From Frigidibacter sp037095735 (GTDB lineage Bacteria; Pseudomonadota; Alphaproteobacteria; Rhodobacterales; Rhodobacteraceae), in NCBI RefSeq assembly GCF_037095735.1, contig NZ_JBAWKD010000016.1, forward strand, positions 1 to 64,000: a DNA stretch of 64,000 nucleotides. Direction: 5' to 3'. This document shows positions 1-8,217 of this stretch, piece by piece (within the stretch, counting starts at the first letter, position 1; every line of letters starts with the position of its first letter). The position numbers were made by a program, and so were the translations under genes. A model generated the notes under the pieces. It searched no databases. It worked only from the letters and a program-made list of their open reading frames with translations, and was not told the DNA's origin.

Positions 1-26
1 AGCCCCACAGTGGTAATCTCCGACAT
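1..26 (-). CDS. IS110-family transposase, N-terminal fragment at window edge
   Basis: Reading leftward from an ATG at 26 the sequence encodes MSEITTVG before the window ends. This is how many IS110-family transposases begin (MSEITTVGLDLAK is a common start, the conserved Asp of the DEDD nuclease domain following shortly). Only eight residues are visible, so this is recognition of a start motif and not a domain assignment. Bases 27-112 between it and the IS3 remnant would then be the terminal non-coding end of the IS110 element. The rest of the gene lies outside the window. Confidence 0.4.
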
Positions 27-140
27 GACCGCCTCCCCAAATGGATTGTTGCGATCCCACCTTGGCACGTCGATGCCGTCGGGGGGCGGTTACATCATCA
101 ATGCCCTCCAGCACCTCCATGCAGAACTCTGTGTCTCCCT

Positions 141-180
141 CGCCATGGTCCTCCGACCGGTGGCGGACCATGGCTCGATG
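141..180. repeat. Palindromic insertion element, copy A
   Basis: CCATGGTCC at 143-151 and GGACCATGG at 165-173 are perfect 9-base inverted arms around a 13-base core. Read on the minus strand, the element begins CATCGAGCC. It sits between the LSWRLSN and TEFCMEVL stretches of the IS3 remnant, where the normal protein has only a few residues, so it is an insertion. It shares about 40 bases with copy D at 54699. Confidence 0.75.
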
Positions 181-218
181 TTCGATAGCCGCCAAGACAG
201 CACCCGGCGCGTCGCACG

Positions 219-251
219 CGCCATGGTCCTCGGACCGATGGCGGACAACGA
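219..251. repeat. Palindromic insertion element, copy B
   Basis: Starts CGCCATGGTCCTCGGACCGA on the plus strand and continues TGGCGGACAACG, so the right arm is degraded relative to copy A. It interrupts the transposase reading between VAIM and ATRRVLSW, where an intact IS3 transposase has about two residues. Confidence 0.65.
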
Positions 252-294
252 CGCGTTCCATGATCGCGACGAGGTAAAGGAATGAGCCATCGAG

Positions 295-314
295 GCGCCA
301 TCGGTCCGAGCTAG
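295..314. repeat. Palindromic insertion element, copy C (partial, inverted)
   Basis: GCGCCATCGGTCCGAGCTAG is the core and one flank of the same repeat in the opposite orientation to copies A and B. The matching piece at 55135-55150 has the other orientation. It interrupts the reading between SPMRR and FLYLVAIM of the IS3 remnant and introduces a stop codon. Confidence 0.55.
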
Positions 315-695
315 ATGCGAATGCGCCGCATGGGACTGTAGGTGATGTCCGCGCACCAGACCTGGTTCGGGCGCTCGATCACCAAGTCCCTGAGCAGATA
401 GGGATACTTGCGGTGCTCCGGATGGGGCACCGTCGTGCGCGGGCGCTGATAGACAGCGCGCAGGCCCATTCTCGCCATCAGGCGCCGGACGCGCTTGCAC
501 CCGACGCAGTAGCCGTCCTTCGGGCTTACGCGGCCCCACAAAGGCCACGGTCCCTCCGGACTGCGCAGATGCCGCGCCATCTGGCATCTGCCGTAGAACG
601 GCGCCTCCATGAATGGCGCATCGATCAGCTTCATGAGCGCGAGGTTCAGCGGTGTCTAGATCCTGCCCGGCCCATGACCCAAGCCGATCGGCTGA

Positions 696-1517
696 TCACG
701 GCGTGCGGTCGGACGCACGGCGCCCGGTGGGGCTGCGGCTGCAGGGGATGATCATCGGCCGGCCGGTCAGCGGGTCCGGCATCACCAGCGCCTCGAGCCC
801 GAAGACCTCGCGAACCATCGCCTCGGTCAGCACCTCGGACGGCGGGCCGGCGGAATGCACGCACCCGGCCCGCAGCGCGACCAGCCGGTCGGCATAGCGC
901 GCCGCAAGGTTCAGGTCGTGCAACACCATGACGATGGTGGTGCCGCGGTCCCGGTTCAGCGCAGCGAGCAGGTCCAGAACCTCGATCTGGTGATTGATGT
1001 CGAGGAAGGTCGTCGGCTCGTCCAGCAGCAGCACTCCGGTCTGCTGTGCCAAAGCCAGCGCGATCCAGACCCGTTGCCGCTGCCCGCCCGACAGGTCGGT
1101 GACGTCGCGCTGGGCCAGCGACCGGGTGCCGGTGGCGTCCAGCGCCTCGGCCACCGCGGCCTCGTCGGCGGCGGTGAAGCCTCCGAACAGGCGCTGGTGC
1201 GGATGGCGGCCGTGCCCCACGAGGTCGAGCACGCTGATCCCCTCGGGGGCGATCGGGCTTTGCGGCAGCAGTCCAAGCTGGCGGGCAAGGGCCTTCGGGG
1301 CGATGTCGCGGATCGACCGGCCGTCGAGCAGCACCTGCCCGCGGCTGGGCACCAGCAGGCGCGCCAGCGCGCGAAGAAGCGTGGACTTGCCGCAGGCATT
1401 CGCGCCGACGATCGCGGTGATCCGGCGCGCGGCGAAATCGAGGTCGATGCCGTCGAGGACGCCGGTCCCGGCATATCCGGCGGCGAGGTTGCGGGTGCGA
1501 AGGGCGCTGGCGGTCAC
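696..1517 (-). CDS. Iron-siderophore type ABC transporter, ATP-binding protein
   Basis: FecE/FhuC-type ATPase energising import of a ferric siderophore or similar chelate with the permeases and binding protein just upstream. Of 273 residues, Walker A is GANACGKST at 38-46 (Ala where most relatives have Pro), signature LSGGQ at 142-146, Walker B LLLDEP near 163-168, and switch His at 200. The ATG overlaps the permease stop by 4 bases (ATGA), indicating translational coupling. The last ~15 residues (rich in Arg and Ser) look unlike the family after GRPMIIP, and the stop lies only 30 bases from the IS3 remnant, so the native C-terminus may have been replaced. That should not affect catalysis. 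Confidence 0.88.
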   Translation of the reverse strand: MTASALRTRNLAAGYAGTGVLDGIDLDFAARRITAIVGANACGKSTLLRALARLLVPSRGQVLLDGRSIRDIAPKALARQLGLLPQSPIAPEGISVLDLVGHGRHPHQRLFGGFTAADEAAVAEALDATGTRSLAQRDVTDLSGGQRQRVWIALALAQQTGVLLLDEPTTFLDINHQIEVLDLLAALNRDRGTTIVMVLHDLNLAARYADRLVALRAGCVHSAGPPSEVLTEAMVREVFGLEALVMPDPLTGRPMIIPCSRSPTGRRASDRTP

Positions 1518-2575
1518 AGGGTTTCTCCGGATGCGGAACGGCGCAGGAGCTGCGCGATGAGCCAGGGCGCGCCGAGCACCCCGGTCACGATGCCGACCGG
1601 CAGCCTACCCGGCAGGAGCGACTGGCCGGCGATGTCGGCCAGCAGCACCAGCAACGCCCCGGTCAGCGCCGCAGGCAGCAGCAGCGGCCCGTCTCGCCCG
1701 ACCAGCCGCGCGGCGATCGGGCCGGCAAGGAAGGCCACGAAGGCGATCGGTCCGGTCGCGGCGGTCGCGGTGGCGACAAGGCCGACCGCGGCCAGGATGG
1801 TCAGCGCCCGGGCGCGGCCGACCCGGATGCCAAGCGCCGCGGCCATGTCGTCGCCCATGCGCAGTGTCCCGAGATCGCGCGCCCGGGCCGCCAGCAGCCC
1901 GCCGCAGGCCAGAAGCGCGGCAAGCAGCGGCAGTGCCTGCTCGATCCCGGCACCATTGAGGCTGCCGGCCATCCAGCGCATCGCCTCTTGCAGCGACCAG
2001 GCGGGCGCGCGCGACAGGGTGTAGGCGGTCACGCTCTGGGCCATCGACGACAGGCCGATGCCCACGAGGATCAGCCGCGCCCCGGCGACCCCGCCGCGCC
2101 AGCTGAGTGCGTAGATCAGGGCAGCCGTTGCCAGGCCGGCAAGCACGGCGATGATCGAGACCTCGGGTCCGCGCAGCTGGAAGCCGACTATGGCGACCAC
2201 CGCCGCAGCACCGGCGCCGGCACTGATCCCGATGATGTCGGGGCTGGCGAGCGGGTTGCGCAGCAGAAGCTGGAAGGTCGTTCCGCCAAGGCCGAAGGCT
2301 GCCCCGGCCAGCGCCCCGAGCAGAAGACGCGGCAGGCGCAGGTCCAGCAGGGTGAAGGCCGCGGCGCCAAGCCCGGGGTCGTCCGATCCTGCCAGCACCC
2401 GCAGCACGGTCGCCGGCGGGTAGACCGTCTGGCCCCAGCAGAGCCCGAACCCGATCGCGCCGAGCAGCGCCAGCAGCAACGCGCCGTTGCGCAGGCTGTG
2501 CCGACGCCGGCCGGCCCGGCGGAGCCGGCGCAGCTCCGGGTCGGCGCCGGCAGGTGTCAGGCTTGCCCGGATCAT
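1514..2575 (-). CDS. Iron-siderophore type ABC transporter, permease (FecD-like)
   Basis: Inner-membrane FecCD-family permease, 353 residues, with about nine to ten hydrophobic segments. Family motifs visible include LRLPRLLLGALAGA with GG, LLRNPLASPDIIGISAGAG, and GPIAFVAFLAGPIAARL near the C-terminal third. The start chosen is the ATG at 2575, whose last bases overlap the stop of the upstream permease (ATGA); an in-frame ATG 33 bases further upstream lies inside that gene and would add a charged non-family extension. It forms a heterodimer with the product of 2572-3585. Confidence 0.87.
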   Translation of the reverse strand: MIRASLTPAGADPELRRLRRAGRRRHSLRNGALLLALLGAIGFGLCWGQTVYPPATVLRVLAGSDDPGLGAAAFTLLDLRLPRLLLGALAGAAFGLGGTTFQLLLRNPLASPDIIGISAGAGAAAVVAIVGFQLRGPEVSIIAVLAGLATAALIYALSWRGGVAGARLILVGIGLSSMAQSVTAYTLSRAPAWSLQEAMRWMAGSLNGAGIEQALPLLAALLACGGLLAARARDLGTLRMGDDMAAALGIRVGRARALTILAAVGLVATATAATGPIAFVAFLAGPIAARLVGRDGPLLLPAALTGALLVLLADIAGQSLLPGRLPVGIVTGVLGAPWLIAQLLRRSASGETL

Positions 2576-3585
2576 GCGGTGCCGGCCTTTCCCCGGCGCA
2601 CCAGCCACAGGAAGACTGGTGCGCCGAGAAATGCGGTGAGGATCCCGACGTCGAGTTCACCGGGGCGTGCGGCCAGCCGACCCGCCGTGTCGGCCAGCGT
2701 CAGCAGCGCGGCCCCGCACAGCGCGGTCGCCGGCACCAGCCAGCGGTGGTCGGGTCCGAAGATCTTCCGGCAGGCATGCGGCACCACGAGCCCGACGAAG
2801 CCGATCGGTCCGCAGGCGGCGGTCGTCGCCCCGCACAGCAGCACCGCGCCGCCCATCGCCGTTGCCCGTGCCAGGGCGACCCGGCTGCCAAGCGCCGCCG
2901 CGGCGTCCTCGCCCAGCGCGAGCAGGTTCAGCTGCGGCGTCGTCGCGGCGACCAGCAGCGCGCCCAGTCCCAGCGCCGGCAGCACCGGCAGGATCTGCGG
3001 AAGCGTCGCACCGCCGACGCCGCCGATCATCCAGGACTGCACCAGCCCGCCGATGTCGCCGCGGGGCAGGATCACCGCGGTGGTCAGCGAGGACAGCGCG
3101 GCCGTCACCGCCGTGCCCGCCAGTGCCAGCCGCAGCGGCGTCGCGCGTCCGCGGATCCCCGCGATCGCGCAGGTCGCGACGGTGGCGATCGCGGCCCCGG
3201 CGACGGCACAGGCGATATAGGCGCCCGGTGTCGCGATCCCGGCAAAGGCGAGCCCGAGAACCACCGCCAGCGCCGCCCCGGCGTTGACGCCGAGCAGGCC
3301 CGGATCGGCCAGCGGGTTGCGGGTCACGCCCTGCATCGCCGTGCCCGCCAGGGCCAGCGCCGCCCCGGCAAGGCAGGCCAGCAAGGTTCGTGGCAGCCGG
3401 CTTGTGACCGCGGCTTCGGCGATCGTGTCCTCGTGTCCGCCAAGTGCGCCCAGGATGTCGCCCCACCCCACAGCGCGGGCGCCGAAGGTGACGGACAGCA
3501 GGGCCGCCGCCACCAGCAGCGCGCCCAGCATGCCAAGCCGGGCAAGGCGAGACGGGCCGGGGCCGGTGAGGGCCACGGTGGTCAC
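2572..3585 (-). CDS. Iron-siderophore type ABC transporter, permease (FecC-like)
   Basis: Second FecCD-family permease of 337 residues. It carries the hallmarks SRLPRTLLACLAGAALALAG, MQGVTRNPLADPGLLGVNAG and GPIGFVGLVVPHACRKIFG (family G(P)I(G)FVGLVVPH motif). Membrane segments are spread over the whole chain. It overlaps the binding-protein gene upstream by 4 bases and the second permease downstream by 4 bases, so the four genes 4565 to 696 form one tightly coupled operon. Confidence 0.88.
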   Translation of the reverse strand: MTTVALTGPGPSRLARLGMLGALLVAAALLSVTFGARAVGWGDILGALGGHEDTIAEAAVTSRLPRTLLACLAGAALALAGTAMQGVTRNPLADPGLLGVNAGAALAVVLGLAFAGIATPGAYIACAVAGAAIATVATCAIAGIRGRATPLRLALAGTAVTAALSSLTTAVILPRGDIGGLVQSWMIGGVGGATLPQILPVLPALGLGALLVAATTPQLNLLALGEDAAAALGSRVALARATAMGGAVLLCGATTAACGPIGFVGLVVPHACRKIFGPDHRWLVPATALCGAALLTLADTAGRLAARPGELDVGILTAFLGAPVFLWLVRRGKAGTA

Positions 3586-4565
3586 GGCGCCCCCCGCAGG
3601 GCTGACGAAAGCATGTCGGCATAGGCGTCAAGCACCCAGGGCAGCGACAGCGGCGTGGGATTGGCGGCGGTGCCGGTGGGGTCGTTGCCAAGCAGCACCA
3701 GTGCGTCACGCTCGACCGCGGGCAGATGCGCGGTCAGGCGGTTCGCCTTCAATCCCTCGCGCAGCGCGGGGCCGCCGTAGCTGACCATCACGTCGACATC
3801 GGCCAGCGCATCGATGGTCTCGGCGCTGACCTGGGCCGAGAAGGCCCCCGAGGCCGAGGCGTCGTGCACCATCTGCGGCGAGCCGAGCCCGAGGTCATGG
3901 AAGAACCGCACCCGCGCATCGTTGTCGGTATAGAACGAGATCCGGCTGAGATCGTTCGCCGCCAGATGGGTGACGAACAGCGCCCTGCGGCCCTCGAACT
4001 CGGGATGGGCGGCGCGGGTGTCGGCGATGCGCGCCTCGAGCCGGGCGACAAGGGCGCGCCCCTCGGCGGCCATGCCCATGCCTTCGCTGTTCATCTCGAT
4101 CATCTGCCGCCAGCCGGTGGACCACGGCGCGCCCGGCGAGGCGACGACCGGGGCGATGCGGCTCAGGATCCGGTAGTCGTTTTCGCTGAGCCCCGAGTAA
4201 GCCGCCAGGATCACATCCGGGCGGGCGGCCGCGACCGCCTCGAAGTCGATGCCATCGCCCTCATCGAACAGCGGCGGGGGCGGCGCGCCCAGGGCCCGCA
4301 GCGCCTCGGTCACCCAGGGCAGCAGCCCGTCGCCGTCGTCATCGCCGAAGTTCGCGCGGGCGAAGCCGACGGGCACGACGCCAAGGGCGAGCGGCACCTC
4401 GTGGTTGGCCCAGTTCACCGTGGCGATGCGCTGCGGCTTGCTGTCGATCACCGTCGTTCCGAAGGCGTGGTGGATCGTGATCGGATAGTCGTCCGCGCGG
4501 GCCTGTGGGGCCGCGAGCACGGCGAGGACGAGGGACGCAAGCCGAAGAAGACGAATGGGGTGCAT
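3582..4565 (-). CDS. Periplasmic iron-siderophore binding protein (FecB/FhuD family)
   Basis: Class III substrate-binding protein, 327 residues. It has a Sec signal peptide (residues about 1-24, ending QARA). The mature part opens with YPITIHHAFGTTVI and KPQRIATV, the usual start of the PeripBP_2 fold, followed by FEAVAAARPDVILA. A good ribosome site (AAGGAG at 4571-4576, minus strand) precedes the ATG. It is divergent from a TonB-dependent siderophore receptor, so the ligand is probably a ferric siderophore delivered by that receptor. The exact siderophore cannot be read from sequence. Confidence 0.87.
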   Translation of the reverse strand: MHPIRLLRLASLVLAVLAAPQARADDYPITIHHAFGTTVIDSKPQRIATVNWANHEVPLALGVVPVGFARANFGDDDGDGLLPWVTEALRALGAPPPPLFDEGDGIDFEAVAAARPDVILAAYSGLSENDYRILSRIAPVVASPGAPWSTGWRQMIEMNSEGMGMAAEGRALVARLEARIADTRAAHPEFEGRRALFVTHLAANDLSRISFYTDNDARVRFFHDLGLGSPQMVHDASASGAFSAQVSAETIDALADVDVMVSYGGPALREGLKANRLTAHLPAVERDALVLLGNDPTGTAANPTPLSLPWVLDAYADMLSSALRGAP

Positions 4566-4814
4566 CGGCCACTCCTTTAGTTGACAGTTTTACTCTCCTT
4601 TCCGGTTCCGGGGCGACCGGGTCAACCCCGCGACGCGGCCCGCGCCGCGGTTCTGGATGGAATCCGACAAAAACAGTCGTCTTGTTCAAGACGCGGTCGC
4701 GCGCTGTGCCTATATCACGCCGCTGTGACGGGACGCCGGTCCCGCAGCCAGCCAGCCGGAAGACCCCCGATGTCACCGGACAGCCATTCCCGACATCGCA
4801 AGGAGTGTTCCGCG
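4566..4814. promoter_or_regulatory. Divergent control region, siderophore ABC operon / receptor
   Basis: The region holds the promoters of the leftward ABC operon and the rightward receptor. Visible signals are AAGGAG for the binding-protein gene (4571-4576, minus strand), an interrupted palindrome GTCTTG-TT-CAAGAC at 4679-4692, a TATATC box at 4711-4716, and AAGGAG at 4800-4805 for the receptor. The palindrome is a candidate operator for the AraC regulator or an iron sensor; it is not a clear match to the Fur or Irr boxes I know. Confidence 0.4.
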
Positions 4815-6941
4815 TTGACCGCCTGTCTTTCCCTTCCGCCGCGCCACAGGCGCATCGCCCTTCTGCGCGCCGGTTGCGCTGTCCTTGCCCTGTCGGCAGC
4901 CGCGCCGCTGCGGGCGCAGGAAGACGACGCGGCGCCCTACCGCCTGTCCCCGATCATCGTCGACGCACGGGGGGCGGCGGATGACGACGCGGCCAGCGTC
5001 GTCGCGCAGGAGCTTTGGGTGGGCGGCAAGGTCGCGACCAGCGTGCTGGACACGCCCGCCTCGGTCTCGGTCATCACCCGCAAGGAGATCGAGGCCCGCG
5101 CCGCCGTCACCACCGAAGAGGTGCTGCAGTATTCGCCCGGCATCCTGACCGACTACTACGGCACCGACGACCGCAACGACTACTTCCTGATCCGCGGCTT
5201 CCAGGCGACGACCTACCGCGACGGGCTGACACTGGGCTCGATGCGGGGCGTGCGTGAGGAACCCCTGGCCTACGACCGCGTCGAGGTGCTGCGCGGCGCG
5301 AACTCGACGCTGTTCGGGGCGGCCGATCCCGGCGGCTCGGTCAACTTCGTCACGAAGACCCCGCGTTTCGAGCGCTTCGCCGAAACGGCGCTGACCTATG
5401 GCTCGTTCGATCGCGGCGCGGCCACGCTCGATATGGGCGACGTGCTCGATGCCGGGCGCACGCTGGCCTGGCGCTTCACGGCGAAGGTCCAGGACGGAGG
5501 GCTGGAATACGACCACTCCAGGGATGACGAGACCTTCCTGATGGGCGGGCTCAGCTGGGAGCCGACGGCCGACACCTCGTTCGATCTGGTCTTCGACTAT
5601 CTCAAGCGCGACGGCACGCCGAACAGCGGCGGCTATCCGCTGGACCGCGACTACGACCGTGGCGACTTCTTCGGCGAGCCGGATTTCAACTATCATGACG
5701 TCGAGCGGCGCAGCGTCACCGCGATGGCCGAGCATCGCTTCGGCGGCGGTCTCAGCCTGAAGGGCAACCTGCGCTACAGCCGGCTGACCGACGACTTCGG
5801 CTATGTCTACCTGTACGACTATGCCGGCAGGACCGGCGACAGCCTGCAGCGCTATTACTTCGGCACCGACAGCCGCGCCGAAGAGGTGATCGGCAACGTC
5901 CTGCTGCAATACGACGGCCAGTTCGGCACGGTCGACACCAGCACGGTCGCGGGCCTCGAGTTCCGCGAGGCCTCGACCGGAAGCGCGTCGATCTACGGCA
6001 GCGCGGCTTCGATCGACTTGTCGAACCCGGTCTACAGCGGCGGACCGGCCGATCCCTATGTCTACGGCACCACCGACAGCGACTATCGGACCCGCTCTGC
6101 CTTCCTGCAGCAGAACATCTCGTTCGACGACCGCTTCATCGCGACCTTCGGGCTGCGCCACGACTGGATGGACCTGTCGAGCGCGGGGCAGACCTACGGC
6201 GTGGCCTTCGACGACAGCGACGACTTCTCGGAAACCACGATGCGCGGCGCGCTCACCTGGAAGGTCACACCCGAGGTCTCGAGCTACCTGTCCTATGTCG
6301 AGTCGGTCGCCCCGCCGACGATCGGCGTCGCGCCGGAGCGTGGCCAGCAATACGAGGTTGGCGTGAAATACGCGCCGTCCGGGCTGAACGCGATCTTCTC
6401 GGCGTCGCTCTACGACCTGACGAAGAAGGATGTGACGATCGCGGTCGTGCAGGACAACGGCACCATCGAGCGCGAGACGCTGGGCGAAAGCCGGGTGCGC
6501 GGGCTCGATCTCGAGGCCAAGGCCGATCTGACGGACCGCTTCACACTGATCGCGGCCTATTCCCGCATGGACAGCGAGGTGGTCGAGGGCACGCTGCGCA
6601 GCGGCACCTCGATCAAGGGCAATGCCTTCGCGACCGCACCGGAACAGGTAGCCTCGCTCTGGGGCACCTACACGCTGCCCGGCGCCGGGACTCGGGGCGA
6701 CATGACCTTCGGGCTGGGGCTGCGCCACGTCGGATCCTATTATTTCGACGCGGCGAACACGGCGAAATCCTCGACTGCGACGCTGGTCGATGCCTCGTAC
6801 AGCTATGCCTTCGCGAAGGGGACCGAAGTTGCGCTGAACGTGTCGAACCTGTTCGACGAGCAGCACGTCGTGGGCTCGGGAACCGCGGACTATTACAATC
6901 CCGGCCGGGCGCTGAGTCTGACCTTGCGCAAGAGCTGGTAG
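4815..6941 (+). CDS. TonB-dependent siderophore receptor
   Basis: Outer-membrane 22-strand gated channel for a ferric siderophore, 708 residues from the chosen start. I chose the TTG at 4815 because AAGGAG lies 9 bases upstream and translation gives a credible signal peptide (hydrophobic RAGCAVLALSAAAP, cleavage after LRA). The upstream ATGs (4581, 4770) add sequence with no ribosome site. The plug domain shows TPASVSVITRKEIE, RGFQATTYRDGL and DRVEVLRGANSTLFGAADPGGSVNFVTK. The barrel ends in a C-terminal aromatic (LTLRKSW), and FDEQHVVGSGTADYYNPGRALSL is the usual penultimate strand region. It is divergent from the cognate ABC importer. Confidence 0.92.
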   Translation: MTACLSLPPRHRRIALLRAGCAVLALSAAAPLRAQEDDAAPYRLSPIIVDARGAADDDAASVVAQELWVGGKVATSVLDTPASVSVITRKEIEARAAVTTEEVLQYSPGILTDYYGTDDRNDYFLIRGFQATTYRDGLTLGSMRGVREEPLAYDRVEVLRGANSTLFGAADPGGSVNFVTKTPRFERFAETALTYGSFDRGAATLDMGDVLDAGRTLAWRFTAKVQDGGLEYDHSRDDETFLMGGLSWEPTADTSFDLVFDYLKRDGTPNSGGYPLDRDYDRGDFFGEPDFNYHDVERRSVTAMAEHRFGGGLSLKGNLRYSRLTDDFGYVYLYDYAGRTGDSLQRYYFGTDSRAEEVIGNVLLQYDGQFGTVDTSTVAGLEFREASTGSASIYGSAASIDLSNPVYSGGPADPYVYGTTDSDYRTRSAFLQQNISFDDRFIATFGLRHDWMDLSSAGQTYGVAFDDSDDFSETTMRGALTWKVTPEVSSYLSYVESVAPPTIGVAPERGQQYEVGVKYAPSGLNAIFSASLYDLTKKDVTIAVVQDNGTIERETLGESRVRGLDLEAKADLTDRFTLIAAYSRMDSEVVEGTLRSGTSIKGNAFATAPEQVASLWGTYTLPGAGTRGDMTFGLGLRHVGSYYFDAANTAKSSTATLVDASYSYAFAKGTEVALNVSNLFDEQHVVGSGTADYYNPGRALSLTLRKSW

Positions 6942-6944
6942 CGC

Positions 6945-7847
6945 TCAGCCAAGCCGCCGCGCCCGCAGCCAGGCTGCGGGCGTGGTGCCCTCGTGGCGGC
7001 GGAAGACACGCGTCAGATGCGCCTGGTCCGCGAAGCCGAACTGCATCGCCACGTCCGCCAGCACCGCCCCACCGGCCAGCAGCCGGGTCTTGACCATCTC
7101 GAGCCTGCGCTGCTGCTGCCAGTGCAGCGGGGTCTGGCCGGTGGTCTTCTTGAAGCTTTTCGCGAACCAGCTGGGCGACAGGCCGACCGCCTCGGCCATC
7201 CGCGCGTTGCTCAGCGCGCGGGCCGGATCGTCGCGCAGCAGCGTTGCCAGCCGCCGCATCTGCAGGGGTGTCAGGCCGCCGGCGACCGGTACGGGCGCCC
7301 GGTCCCGGTCAAGCAGACCGGCGACCAGCGCGAGCCCCAGCGCCTCTGCGAAGGCATCGGGGCGGGATGGCGCGCAGACCTCGTCCCGCAGCGTGGCCGC
7401 GACCGCTGCGAGGCTGCCCAGATCCTGCACCGCCACCGGGCGCGACAGGGCAGGCCCGATCTCGGATCCGGTCAGCGGCGACAGGCAGGCCTCCAGCCAG
7501 TCGCGCCGCAGGTGCAGGTCGAGATGAGAGAACCGGTGCTCGGCCCCGAAGCGGGTCCAGAGCGGCAGTCCCGCCGGGACGTAAAGTGCGCGCAGAAGCG
7601 GCCGCGGTCCCTCGTCGGCCCCCGCCGAGACCGAGATCTGGGCAGAGACGTCTTCGAAGAACAGCATCACCCGCGGATCGGGCGACAGGTAGTAGCCGGT
7701 CGCCCCCTGCTCGCCGCAGGCCTCCCAGTAGACGGCGCACATGCCGTCATAGGATCGCCAGCGCACGGGTGCGGTGCGGCGGATGCCATCGGTGCGGCAG
7801 GTCATCGAATGCAGGAAGGCCATGGGGGACCGCGCGGCAACTGTCAC
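6945..7847 (-). CDS. AraC-family transcriptional regulator
   Basis: 300 residues: an N-terminal sensor region of no recognised fold, then two helix-turn-helix motifs in the last 100 residues (MRRLATLLRDDPARAL, AEAVGLSPSWFAKSFKKTTGQTP, then VAMQFGFADQAHLTRVFRRHEGTTPAAWL). It is convergent with the receptor gene (3 bases between stops). AraC regulators next to siderophore receptors commonly activate them in response to the siderophore (PchR and YbtA are examples), so the same is inferred here. An alternative start is the ATG at 7823. Confidence 0.85.
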   Translation of the reverse strand: MTVAARSPMAFLHSMTCRTDGIRRTAPVRWRSYDGMCAVYWEACGEQGATGYYLSPDPRVMLFFEDVSAQISVSAGADEGPRPLLRALYVPAGLPLWTRFGAEHRFSHLDLHLRRDWLEACLSPLTGSEIGPALSRPVAVQDLGSLAAVAATLRDEVCAPSRPDAFAEALGLALVAGLLDRDRAPVPVAGGLTPLQMRRLATLLRDDPARALSNARMAEAVGLSPSWFAKSFKKTTGQTPLHWQQQRRLEMVKTRLLAGGAVLADVAMQFGFADQAHLTRVFRRHEGTTPAAWLRARRLG

Positions 7848-8217
7848 TGGGAAGGAGGACGCCTGCCTGGCGCGACCGCTGCTTGGGCGAGCGGCGCTTG
7901 GTCTGGGATGGCTGCCCGGTCAGCGCTACGCCAGCAGCCAGAGCCATGCAAGGGCCTGCGCGGGCCCCTGCGCGCGATTTTCGGACTGCGGGGGCCGAGC
8001 GCTTGCAGCGCGGCAGAAGCCACCCAGCGGGGGCATGGCCCGGTCACGACGCGCAGTGGCCGGCGGCATTGCATCGTCGGGGCCGGGCTTGTGCCTCAGG
8101 TGGCTTCCACCCGGCACTTGGCGGCGCCCGACCTGAGGCCTTTCGCCATCCTCGGCGAGAGAAGGGCCGACCGGCCCGCCGGTTCAGTCGCGTCGCTGCG
8201 CACGCGAGGCGCTGCGG
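7848..8217. other. Intergenic region without recognised gene
   Basis: It lies upstream of the AraC gene and downstream of the btuD-like gene, both on the minus strand. It must contain the AraC promoter. Short open frames exist on both strands but show no conserved motif, ribosome site or family resemblance, and I see no clear terminator with a T-run. Confidence 0.5.

Larger units (their letters stand above)
113..664 (-). pseudogene. IS3-family transposase (OrfB) remnant
   Basis: On the minus strand an IS3-type integrase-core transposase is recognisable in pieces: LIDAPFMEAPFYG and QMARHLR near 600-550, KRVRRLMARMGLRA, then RPNQVWCADITY near 340-350 (the D of ADITY is the first catalytic Asp of the DDE triad). 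After MRR near 325 the reading breaks: LYLVAIM, ATRRVLSWRLSN and EFCMEVLE are still legible but in different frames. The breaks coincide with copies of a short palindromic repeat (see the repeat entries). Start and C-terminal third are missing, so it cannot make an active transposase. It abuts an IS110-like end on its left. Confidence 0.75.

Noticed and set aside
141..314. Degenerate CRISPR array
   Set aside because: Repeats are of unequal length, mixed orientation, irregularly spaced, and the intervals are legible transposase code, not spacers. No cas genes.
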